Source of the DNA: a virus
Strand: one strand, 5' to 3'
IMG/VR virus record: IMGVR_UViG_3300031977_000242
Coordinates: 1-31,554 of that record
DNA: 31,554 nucleotides
Shown here: positions 1-7,718 of the stretch, in pieces
Position numbering within the stretch: position 1 is the first letter of the stretch
Layout: every line of letters starts with the position of its first letter
Notes under the pieces: generated by a model
Databases searched by the model: none
Told to the model about the DNA's origin: nothing
What the model saw: only the letters and a program-made list of their open reading frames with translations
Made by a program: the position numbers and the translations under genes

Positions 1-263
1 ACCTCACCTAGAGCCACGATGAAGTCTATGACATCACCAGTCACTAGGTTCTCTGAGAAGGTAATAGTAGACCCTGATACAGTGTAGGCATCAGCAGGGG
101 CTTGTACCACGCCATTGACAGAGACAATGATTTGCTCTGCCGTGGCTGGTTTGAAGTTAATGCTGTTATACTGCATCGTATAAGCGGCCTGATTGTTGAC
201 CACAGTAATAGCGTCTAGCTTTTTAAATTGCCCAGCTAGAGGGGCTTTACCGATATAAGGCAT
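1..263 (-). CDS. Tail fibre/adaptor-type virion protein, 3' part missing
   Basis: The reading frame opens at the ATG ending at base 263 and runs off the left edge, giving 87 visible residues that begin MPYIGKAPLAGQFKKLDAI. AGGAGAGG lies just upstream as a ribosome binding site. The visible part is a compact beta-rich domain with the pattern 'VSVNGVVQAPADAYTVSG...ITFSENLVTGDVIDFIVALGE'. Phage tail proteins often use this kind of short N-terminal module ahead of a variable fibre body. The same layout (IGN/IGK start, 'VFVNNVRQEPSVAYTVAG', 'FYVVFQGKALQ') is seen in the 271-residue protein at 1479-2294, so the two look paralogous at their N-termini. It lies 9 bases after the 56-residue gene in the fibre operon. 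A structural role is an inference from position and domain type; the C-terminal part is not visible. Confidence 0.75.
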   Translation of the reverse strand, partial: MPYIGKAPLAGQFKKLDAITVVNNQAAYTMQYNSINFKPATAEQIIVSVNGVVQAPADAYTVSGSTITFSENLVTGDVIDFIVALGE

Positions 264-272
264 ATGCCTCTC

Positions 273-443
273 CTATGATGATGGGGTTATCGTGTTGCCT
301 TCAGCTACCCATTCTAGGATAGCGGCATAGTGGCGGTTGGCTGGGTCGAGGGGTACAGTTAAAGTTTCCCCGTCCATTATAGCAATTATACAATCATTTT
401 CCGCTGTTCTATATTGAGCGGCTGATATGTTTATATTATCCAT
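273..443 (-). CDS. Small conserved phage tail-region protein (56 aa)
   Basis: This 56-residue gene starts MDNINISAAQYRTAEND and ends TITPSS. It starts 2 bases after the stop of the preceding fibre gene, with GGAG 8 bases upstream of the ATG inside that gene's end. The segment 'VPLDPANRHYAAILEWVAEGNTI' resembles a recurrent small protein found beside tail-fibre genes in many tailed phages, where it is usually annotated as hypothetical. No membrane segment or signal peptide is seen. Size, position and translational coupling suggest a small structural or chaperone-like partner of the neighbouring fibre proteins. That role is inferred; I know of no demonstrated function. Confidence 0.75.
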   Translation of the reverse strand: MDNINISAAQYRTAENDCIIAIMDGETLTVPLDPANRHYAAILEWVAEGNTITPSS

Positions 444-445
444 TT

Positions 446-1477
446 TTATAACTCCGCATCAAAGGCTTCTTCAAAACCAACATATTGAAATCTGCCTGTA
501 GAGTTATTAGTTTCTACTTGTGCAGACCCACCGTATTTATTCACAGCCAAAATACCCGCATACGAAGTACTTGAACCTCTAACATTAAGCATAGTGCCTT
601 GAGTAATAGTGCTTCTTGTGGGGGTTGCTCTCATTTCAACAGGAAAACTATACGGAACTGTTACGCCCCTAACATATCCTGTAAGCCCCTGATACCCTTC
701 TATGCTTTTTGTCCCAGAACGATTATAATACCTCTGACACCTAGCCAACTCATCCCCATAGCTACGATGCTCGAACGGTGTGGCCTGTTCGCCTACCTCA
801 AGCTGTACGCCTGTGATTTGCCATGTCGCACTATTGGTTGCCACAACATCCGTTGCGTTACTTCCCGCAATATCATTGTTAGCCGCCCAAGCGTTTGCTG
901 TTGACTTAAAGTCAGCCCCAGCACCTATACTAAAGGTTGTTGTAATTGCAGCACCATTTGTCGTTAAATAAGTGCCAGATGTATCGCCAGCAAATGTTAT
1001 GGTTTTTCTTTCCCAAGTGTTTGCAGAGTTAATTGTGTACTCAAAAGGATAAGTTCTGTTGTACCCATTACTATTTCTAATTGCACCACCAAAAGTCCCT
1101 GTTAAAGATGACTTTACATAAAAAGACAAAGTTGCTGTTTTTGCATCAGCCGTTCCATAAAGTAAATGTGCGCCTGTATATCCTTCTAGCTGTTGCTGAA
1201 CAAGAAAGTAATCAGAAGAAACAGGGGTGTAAGCAGAAAGGCTAGTAATTTTTAGCGAGTTTTGAAAACCAACTGGAGCATCCGTAACTTGTTGGGCAGA
1301 AAACTTTGACGCTTGGCTTAAAGAACATTTCCATCTGTCTGCACTAAACTGACCATTGGTAGGTGTTATACTTGAGCCGCCGTTTCTTTGGTCAATAGCA
1401 AAGTTACCATTGATGATAAGATTTCTAGCCCCTGCATATTGCTCTTGAGAGGCTGGTAGAATTTTTGATAATGCCAT
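446..1477 (-). CDS. Putative receptor-binding tail protein
   Basis: A 343-residue protein. The region from about residue 16 ('GARNLIINGNFAIDQRNGG...SADRW') to about residue 240 ('WQITGVQLEVGEQATPFEHRSYGDELARCQRYYNRS') is a layout seen in many phage tail proteins: a carbohydrate-binding-like beta-sandwich ending in the conserved TPFEHRSYGDELARCQRYY motif. The C-terminal 100 residues look like a separate beta-rich domain. The start is the ATG 1 base after the TGA of the upstream fibre gene, with GAGGG as ribosome binding site. It probably binds host surface glycans as part of the fibre complex. The family-level motif is recognisable; the ligand cannot be told from sequence. Confidence 0.75.
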   Translation of the reverse strand: MALSKILPASQEQYAGARNLIINGNFAIDQRNGGSSITPTNGQFSADRWKCSLSQASKFSAQQVTDAPVGFQNSLKITSLSAYTPVSSDYFLVQQQLEGYTGAHLLYGTADAKTATLSFYVKSSLTGTFGGAIRNSNGYNRTYPFEYTINSANTWERKTITFAGDTSGTYLTTNGAAITTTFSIGAGADFKSTANAWAANNDIAGSNATDVVATNSATWQITGVQLEVGEQATPFEHRSYGDELARCQRYYNRSGTKSIEGYQGLTGYVRGVTVPYSFPVEMRATPTRSTITQGTMLNVRGSSTSYAGILAVNKYGGSAQVETNNSTGRFQYVGFEEAFDAEL

Positions 1478-1478
1478 G

Positions 1479-2294
1479 TCAGTCTGCCCTCACTAGGTAT
1501 ACTGTTACATTATTTTTACGGTCAGTGTTGTCATCAGCGTGACCAGTGTTATTGTGATAAACATCTGTTGTAATATAGTCATCAACTCCATCAAAATAGG
1601 TAACTACAGAAACATTTAACGAGTGAGATCTATCAGCATTGCAAATGCCAACTTGCCCATAAACACTATGGCTTATCCTTATAGTTGTGCCATCGTGATT
1701 ACCGTTAAGATGTCCATAATTAAAACTTATTTGATAATACCCAGCAACAGTAGGTGTAATACGATAATTAGTTGCATCCCAATTTATTTTATCTGTAACA
1801 TCTCTGTTAGCCCAATCTATTGTTTTATAACCGCTTGCAGCAGTGCTATTAGTAACATCGTGAGCATGGAAAAACGGAAGTTGGTTTTGTTTAACAACAC
1901 CATTAGATGCAACGGTCATAGCAGTGTTAGTACCAGTGCTATCTTTAATGGTGGCTAGATTAACAGAAGTTCCTAAGTTAGATGCCGCCGCACCACTAGC
2001 TAGCTTTGCGCTAGTAACAGAACCATCAGGCGGCACTACAGTCTGCAATGCCTTACCTTGAAACACCACATAGAAGTCATCAGAGCTTGCTACATTGCCT
2101 GTCATGGTCAAAGCTGTACCAGCTACCGTGTAAGCCACTGAAGGCTCTTGACGGACGTTATTAACGAATACTTCAATCTCGTTTACGTTGGCTACTGCAT
2201 GGTCAAGAGTGTACGATGTACCCCCATTACCAGTGATGGTCTGCTTGTCCATACTGGTATAGGAGTTTGTAGTTTGATTACCTACATATCCCAT
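1479..2294 (-). CDS. Tail fibre protein with C1q/TNF-like C-terminal domain
   Basis: A 271-residue protein in two parts. Residues 1 to about 95 (MGYVGNQTTNSYTSMDKQT, then 'VFVNNVRQEPSVAYTVAG' and 'VVPPDGSVTSAKLASGAA') are a virion-attachment module common in marine T7-like phages. Residues from about 140 to the end ('FFHAHDV...WDATNYRITPTVAGYYQISFNYGH...VYLVRAD') have the strand pattern of a C1q/TNF-like jelly roll: an aromatic motif after 'AGYY', alternating strands and a hydrophobic last strand. Such domains trimerise and occur at phage fibre tips. AAGGAG precedes the ATG. A receptor-binding role is inferred from fold type and position among the fibre genes. Confidence 0.7.
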   Translation of the reverse strand: MGYVGNQTTNSYTSMDKQTITGNGGTSYTLDHAVANVNEIEVFVNNVRQEPSVAYTVAGTALTMTGNVASSDDFYVVFQGKALQTVVPPDGSVTSAKLASGAAASNLGTSVNLATIKDSTGTNTAMTVASNGVVKQNQLPFFHAHDVTNSTAASGYKTIDWANRDVTDKINWDATNYRITPTVAGYYQISFNYGHLNGNHDGTTIRISHSVYGQVGICNADRSHSLNVSVVTYFDGVDDYITTDVYHNNTGHADDNTDRKNNVTVYLVRAD

Positions 2295-2304
2295 AGTCTA
2301 CTCC

Positions 2305-2640
2305 TTATGTGCTAATTGCATCAACGGCTGATACCCAGCAGTCCAGTGAACTTGCTGTATCTGATTTAATCCAAAGGCGGTCACCTGATTGGACGACTAC
2401 TTTTGCACCACCATCAAGGACTTGTAGCGCACCGCCAGCAGCGATAGGCGCACCCTTGATTAGATAGATGTCGTTAGTGCCATCGTTGATGTAGCAGTCT
2501 ACATTGATAGCGTTGCTTGTAATGTTAGTCATGTGGATACCTACGATGGTATCGTATGAGTCAAAGTTTGCCCCATCAGGAATATCTGCGGCTGTTGTGC
2601 CGACAGAGTTGAGGCTATAACGTCTAAAATTCTGTGCCAT
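2305..2640 (-). CDS. Small virion-associated beta-domain protein (111 aa)
   Basis: A 111-residue protein starting MAQNFRRYSLNSVGTTAADI, with AAGGA upstream of the ATG. The sequence 'VGIHMTNITSNAINVDCYINDGTNDIYLIKGAPIAAGGALQVLDGGAKVVVQSGDRLWIKSDT' is a single beta-rich domain of a type regularly found in the tail-fibre cluster of marine T7-like phages, where it is annotated as a structural or hypothetical protein. It may be a fibre connector or decoration subunit. There is no coiled coil, membrane segment or enzymatic motif. It lies 9 bases from the fibre gene before it and 10 from the one after it, so all three are probably one translational unit. Confidence 0.7.
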   Translation of the reverse strand: MAQNFRRYSLNSVGTTAADIPDGANFDSYDTIVGIHMTNITSNAINVDCYINDGTNDIYLIKGAPIAAGGALQVLDGGAKVVVQSGDRLWIKSDTASSLDCWVSAVDAIST

Positions 2641-2649
2641 TTTTTATCC

Positions 2650-3930
2650 TTATAGAGCGATTGACATGGCTATACTAAAGCCAGCCGTAGCAAAGTTTGA
2701 GGTATTGACAGCCGCTATGTCTGTCCAGTTAGTTCCATCGTAGTATCGGACTGCACTTGTAGAGCTTGAGAAATACAAGTCCCCAGCGGCTACAGTGTTT
2801 CCAGCATTTGTGTGGGCTGTCTCAGCGTCCGTATCGTTTGCGTATGTTCCGTAGTAAACTTGGTTAAAGTCTGCCACTGAATTAGCGGCATCAATTGCGT
2901 AAGCTCGTGCTGACTTGTACGTCCCATCTACTGTGTTAAGACCAGATACATAGCTTGCCCAATCTTTAGCCGAGTGAGAGCCAGCAGAGCCTCTGTTCAT
3001 ATCACCTACAGCATAGGCTTTGGCAGATAACTCAGTACCATCGACTGTAGAGTTGGACGCTTTAGTTGCCCATTCCTGAGCAGCACCAGACCCAGCAGTA
3101 TCGGTAACACCTTGACCACCTGTAGCCCATGCTTTAGATGAGTAGCCTGTACTTGCTACAATACCGTTGGTTTTAGTAGCCCATTCTTCAGCTTCATCCT
3201 CGCTTCCCTGAGCATCTGTAGCACTAGAGGACGCTGCGGTTGCAGAGTTCGCACTAGCTGTCGCTGAGGTTGCACTGGAGGTGGCTGAAGTTGCACTAGC
3301 TGTCGCAGAGTTGGAACTATTAGTGGCCTGAGTGGTGGCTGTAGAAGCCGATGTCGCGGCATTTGTTTCTGATGTAGAAGCCGCTGATGCTGAGTTAGCA
3401 CTAGCTGTAGCACTGTTGGCAGAAGCTGTAGCTGAGTTGGCGGCATTAGTGGCCTGTTGGGTCGCTTGGTTTACCTGAGAAGTAGATGCTGTGTCCACAT
3501 AGTTCTTTGTGGCAACATCCTGTGCATTTGTAGGGTCAGTGACATTCTTAATAACACGGTTAGTACCAGATACCTCAGCATCAAACTTACCGTCATCATC
3601 AAGAGACAAAGCTTCGTTAGCTGTGTCGATAGCTTCCTGCACACCGTACAGAAGCTGTGTGTTAGAGTCGTTCAACTGCTTGGCAGTCAAAGCACCACCA
3701 TCTGAGTAGGTAGTGTTAAGACTGTCCAAGTCAGTGTTACGGACAATACGGACAGCCGAGTTGTTAGCTGGGGCTGTCGTAAAGCTGACAATGTTGTCAG
3801 AAGTGAAGGTAAATGAAGTGGAAACACCATCTACGAAAGCAGTGATATCGTCTTCCTCTAGATAGCTAAACGGAATAGTAAAGTCCGTGGTGCTTCCATC
3901 ACCTGTGGATTCATAGATGGAGTTTGCCAT
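2650..3930 (-). CDS. Tail fibre protein with T7 gp17-type N-terminal domain
   Basis: A 426-residue protein. The first 130 residues ('MANSIYESTGDGSTTDFTI', 'FSYLEEDDITAFVDG', 'RIVRNTDLDSLNTTYSDGGALTAKQLNDSNTQLLYGVQEA') match the T7 gp17 N-terminal domain pattern, which attaches the fibre to the tail. Residues from about 145 to 245 are a long Ala/Ser/Thr/Asn-rich run with a short period ('SATASANSAT...'), expected to form a trimeric shaft. Residues 250-370 contain repeats of 'EWATK...G.V....YSSKAWA'. The end is short, so the tip may be supplied by the separate proteins encoded downstream. AAGGAA precedes the ATG. This is the first gene after the ejection proteins, the same place as gene 17 in T7. 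Confidence 0.9.
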   Translation of the reverse strand: MANSIYESTGDGSTTDFTIPFSYLEEDDITAFVDGVSTSFTFTSDNIVSFTTAPANNSAVRIVRNTDLDSLNTTYSDGGALTAKQLNDSNTQLLYGVQEAIDTANEALSLDDDGKFDAEVSGTNRVIKNVTDPTNAQDVATKNYVDTASTSQVNQATQQATNAANSATASANSATASANSASAASTSETNAATSASTATTQATNSSNSATASATSATSSATSATASANSATAASSSATDAQGSEDEAEEWATKTNGIVASTGYSSKAWATGGQGVTDTAGSGAAQEWATKASNSTVDGTELSAKAYAVGDMNRGSAGSHSAKDWASYVSGLNTVDGTYKSARAYAIDAANSVADFNQVYYGTYANDTDAETAHTNAGNTVAAGDLYFSSSTSAVRYYDGTNWTDIAAVNTSNFATAGFSIAMSIAL

Positions 3931-3941
3931 TATGTTTTTCC

Positions 3942-6900
3942 TTAGTCTCTTACGTTAGGGAATATATTATCGTCGTTTAGGCCAGCTTTGTTTTTACCAG
4001 TTCTCTCTTGACGGTCTCTAAACTGCTCTAACCAGTTTACTTCTTCTGTATATTCAACAGTTGGGTCTCTCATTAGAGCTTCAGCAGCAATCTCTCGCTG
4101 TTCTTTAATGATTTTTCTCACCTCGCTGGTGATGTAACCATCAGTGTTTGCTGTTCCAAAACCACGATTGTTTCGGTTTGCTAGGATTGGATAAAGCTTG
4201 TTTACCAAGCCTCCACCAGCGTTCCTGTAAAGTTCGACATACCTATCGTACATCGTCATTGTTTCTGTAGAACCATCCTGACGCTTAACAACTACATACT
4301 CTTTTGCCATGTCTATCTGACCAAAGTATTTTGGCAATTTAGATGGAATGGTAATGTATGAGTCTGTAGCTATACCCATAAGCTCAAGCTCACGAAGCAC
4401 AAATAAGTCTCTTTCAGACTTACCACCTCCCCGTTGTTCCTTACTTGTAAGGGTAACCCCTGTAAGTGCAGACATTGGGTTTTTAATTGGACGGGGATTA
4501 CCTAGAGGGTCATACTGATCCGCTACAGGCACTAATCCAAGACCAGCCCGTGCCTCAAGGTACTGTAAGTATGTCTTAGGGTTTTTGAGTGTTGGCTCAT
4601 CCTCTAAGAAAGCATTCTTTACCTTGTATATCATGTTGGGCATGGCAAGCTGTGTCTTTTGCCCTAAGAACTTAATTATGTTCTGAAGGTAAGTATCTTC
4701 ATTGCTCAGTACGTCTGTTCCCAAGTTGATAACCTGATCCAGACCTTCCATAAGACTCGCATCTTTAATAGCATTGAAGAGAGACCCTAAAGCAACGTAG
4801 GCAGAGTCAGTAGCGAACTTGAAGTCATTATCCACATACTCACCCTGACGACGACGATACTCGAGCATCTCATAGCTCTCCATAGCGTTGACTAGGATTT
4901 TTAGTGGAGTGGATAAAGGGTCAAAGCGGTTAAAGTTGAATGTATCCCCATCATCAAGTGTGATGCTATAGGGTTCAGCTCTATCGCCATCCTCACGGGA
5001 TTTACGCTTTCTGTAGTCAGAATTTGCAGAACCTGTGATTTTACCTTGAGAGTATTGAGTCATAACCCAGCCAGCAATGGCATAAGACATCAGAGCTTCA
5101 CCCTGCGCCCGTACTTGACGAGCTGTGCCATTTTTCCCTCGGAGGTCATCGATGTACCGTGGGGCAATGAGCTGAAACCCTGGGGTTAGTCTAATACCTT
5201 CTTCAAATACACGAACTGGTGTACGAAAGAAGAGCTGACCCATAATACGCATTAGAGGGTTATTTTTAACTATCTGCTCGTATGTGGCTGCGCCTTTAGA
5301 TATGTTGCCTTCTTCAGAGAACCTTCGCTTAAACAAAAGGTCTTCGGTGTAATCCCTTCCTTCTTTGTTCTTGCTTGTCTTAAAGAGGTCTCGGTTCTTC
5401 TTTAGCTCATCCTTTACAAAAGCTCTGGCTTGTTTAGCGTTCATGCCTCGAGACAGAGCCTGTTCTAGTAAGGTTTGTTTTACCTCAACCTCATCGATAG
5501 CTTCGTAAGCATTAGTTACTTGCTCATCCACTTTTTTCTGAATGTATTTCTTTAAGGCTTCACCTTTGAGAGGCTTAACTCTTTTCTGGTTATCTACTAG
5601 CGCATTAGCAACCGTCTGTCCTTCAATATAGCCCCTATAAGTTACCTGAGCGAAAAACTCGTCAGTAAAGTTTAGGGCGTTGGGGAAGAATCGGATGAAT
5701 GACCCTACAGGTATTTTATCCTTAATCTTCTTTGGCAAGACGTTGTGGTTTTCAATAAACTTACTGTAGTCACCAGTAAGCATAGACCGTTCATAACGAT
5801 AGGCGGTCAGGGCTGCTCTAAGCGCACCTCCAGTTACCTTACCCATGGCGTTATAGGTGGCAAAGAGTTTACCAAACCCTACACGACCATATTCACCCTC
5901 AACGGCAAAGTTGATAAAAGGCTTATATATTGTCTTAGCGAGGGAAGGGACGGTGTTAAATACAAGAGTGGAGGTGGTAAACACCGTACCAATAACGTAT
6001 TCGTTTACACCTTCTACAAGTCTATTAAATCTGTAGTAAGCTTTAGAGTTAGCATTTTCATATGCTTTATCTTGGAGCATCTGTCTGCGCTTTTTAATAA
6101 GCTCGAATGCTTTACCCGTACTACCACGCTTGATTGCCGTGTTGATTTGACCTGTTATGTTTTTGATTTCGTTATCCCGTCGAAGGGCATTTTCTTGCTT
6201 ATCAACTAGTTCGTTGAAAATCCTTCGTGCTTCTTCATCGGTTACATTCTTGTCTCTTTTGATGGATGCAGGGGTTACGTCCAGAAGCTTGCCTGTATTT
6301 AGATAATCTTGACGGAGACCAAATCCTCTAGCATTATCTGTTCTAAACATAGAGTCTAGAGTTTCAAGCTTAACAGTTAGCTCTTCAATCTCATCAGCCT
6401 GTTCAATTAAGCTTTGACGGGTGACATCATCCATCTCGCCATCTAGCGTCTTATTGATGTCCCGTATCTTTTGCTTTAGCTGTCCTACGTTATTTTGAAT
6501 GGATACACCTAGAGCATTTTTCTCTGCTGGAGTAATTTGATTGAACAGTTTACCCATAGCCACAATAACACTGTCAGTGTCAGTAGGAACAACATCAGCC
6601 ACAATCTGAGTTAAGATTTCAGTGGCCTCTTTGACGGCCTTACGGTTCTGTACGCCTTTTTTATCAACCCCAACGTATCCCTTAGCTGTAATAGTTTTCA
6701 AAGCTGACTGGATACGGTCTAGAGCTGTAACGGTAGCTGATGCAGGAGTAGATGTACCCTCAGCCTTAGCCTTGTTCAGAAGGTCGTCATTGGCCTTCAC
6801 AAGGTCTTCTGGAGTGATTGTCTTCTCTGCATCTTTTGCAGTGGCTTTTGTTTTTGGTGTAGGTTTATTAGCACCCACTTTTCTTTGAATGAAGTTAATA

Positions 6901-7715
6901 CCAGGTGTAAGGGCAAAACCCATAGTACCAGCAATAGCACCGCCATACAGAGAGGCTTTAGCCGCTTCTCCGTAGTCAATATCTTCACCCGTTACAGATG
7001 TCTCGATCTCTTGTCTATTGATATTATCAGCGTAAGAGTAGATAGCACCTTCTGTAGCGGCAATAGCAGTGTTACGAAGACCTCCTTTGAGAAGTTCTTT
7101 AACACCTATCTTGGTAGCTTGTTTACCAGCTTGGCTGGCGGCTGTAGCTAGACCAAACGATGCAAGGCCAGCCCATGTTGTGGGGTCTGTCCCTGTACCC
7201 TTAACAAAACGCCATACACCATCCCATGACATATTAAGGTCGTCATAGGCTTCCATAAGATATAGGAAAGATGCTTTTGATGTTTCATCAGCACGGGTGA
7301 TAATTGCGGTATCCACAGTCATCTTTGGGAGGTTGTAATTAAACCAACCCATAGTATCCAAAGCATAGTCTATTAGTTCTTCATCAGAACCCTCAAAGTC
7401 TTCTTGATTATTATTAAACTTGTAGACATTACGGGCGGCAATAAGAAAGTCTTCATCTTGAAGAAAAGTTTTCGCAGTACTTCCATCTTCGGTTTCTTCG
7501 AACCGAGTTGAGAAAGGTTGCTCTTCCTGATTAGCTGTGATGTCTATTTCAGTAATAGTGCCATCCCATTCAGGAAGTTCTTCGAGGTTCTGTACGCCAG
7601 ACTCCTCGATTGTTAAGTCTTGAGGCTCTGGAGTAGCAGTTTGTGTTTCCTGTTGTTCTTCATCCTCATCTGGATTCCAGACAGGAAGGTCGTTCAGGCT
7701 ACGAATATCTGCCAT
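3942..7715 (-). CDS. Large internal virion (ejection) protein, gp16-like
   Basis: At 1257 residues this is the longest protein in the window and occupies the place of T7 gene 16 (1318 residues), between the gp15-like gene and the tail fibre. In T7 the equivalent protein is ejected and helps span the cell envelope. The N-terminus is acidic (repeated E, D, Q and T in residues 1-70). Residues about 190-290 are Ala/Gly-rich and hydrophobic ('GLASFGLATAASQAG', 'AGTMGFALTPG') and could insert in membrane; the middle is charged and helical. T7 gp16 carries a lytic transglycosylase domain at its N-terminus. I see no such motif here. AGGAG lies upstream of the ATG, 3 bases after the gp15-like stop. 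The role is inferred from size and gene order. Confidence 0.8.
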   Translation of the reverse strand: MADIRSLNDLPVWNPDEDEEQQETQTATPEPQDLTIEESGVQNLEELPEWDGTITEIDITANQEEQPFSTRFEETEDGSTAKTFLQDEDFLIAARNVYKFNNNQEDFEGSDEELIDYALDTMGWFNYNLPKMTVDTAIITRADETSKASFLYLMEAYDDLNMSWDGVWRFVKGTGTDPTTWAGLASFGLATAASQAGKQATKIGVKELLKGGLRNTAIAATEGAIYSYADNINRQEIETSVTGEDIDYGEAAKASLYGGAIAGTMGFALTPGINFIQRKVGANKPTPKTKATAKDAEKTITPEDLVKANDDLLNKAKAEGTSTPASATVTALDRIQSALKTITAKGYVGVDKKGVQNRKAVKEATEILTQIVADVVPTDTDSVIVAMGKLFNQITPAEKNALGVSIQNNVGQLKQKIRDINKTLDGEMDDVTRQSLIEQADEIEELTVKLETLDSMFRTDNARGFGLRQDYLNTGKLLDVTPASIKRDKNVTDEEARRIFNELVDKQENALRRDNEIKNITGQINTAIKRGSTGKAFELIKKRRQMLQDKAYENANSKAYYRFNRLVEGVNEYVIGTVFTTSTLVFNTVPSLAKTIYKPFINFAVEGEYGRVGFGKLFATYNAMGKVTGGALRAALTAYRYERSMLTGDYSKFIENHNVLPKKIKDKIPVGSFIRFFPNALNFTDEFFAQVTYRGYIEGQTVANALVDNQKRVKPLKGEALKKYIQKKVDEQVTNAYEAIDEVEVKQTLLEQALSRGMNAKQARAFVKDELKKNRDLFKTSKNKEGRDYTEDLLFKRRFSEEGNISKGAATYEQIVKNNPLMRIMGQLFFRTPVRVFEEGIRLTPGFQLIAPRYIDDLRGKNGTARQVRAQGEALMSYAIAGWVMTQYSQGKITGSANSDYRKRKSREDGDRAEPYSITLDDGDTFNFNRFDPLSTPLKILVNAMESYEMLEYRRRQGEYVDNDFKFATDSAYVALGSLFNAIKDASLMEGLDQVINLGTDVLSNEDTYLQNIIKFLGQKTQLAMPNMIYKVKNAFLEDEPTLKNPKTYLQYLEARAGLGLVPVADQYDPLGNPRPIKNPMSALTGVTLTSKEQRGGGKSERDLFVLRELELMGIATDSYITIPSKLPKYFGQIDMAKEYVVVKRQDGSTETMTMYDRYVELYRNAGGGLVNKLYPILANRNNRGFGTANTDGYITSEVRKIIKEQREIAAEALMRDPTVEYTEEVNWLEQFRDRQERTGKNKAGLNDDNIFPNVRD

Positions 7716-7718
7716 GTT

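Noticed and set aside
599-904. Open frame of about 100 codons on the plus strand within the receptor-binding gene
   Set aside because: It is antisense to a clear fibre gene, has no ribosome binding site and Cys-rich composition typical of a shadow frame. The same holds for the other plus-strand frames; no plus-strand gene is credible in the window.
3156-3446. Gln/Pro/Leu-rich minus-strand frame inside the tail fibre
   Set aside because: It is the Ala/Ser/Thr repeat of the fibre read in another frame, with no start signal of its own.
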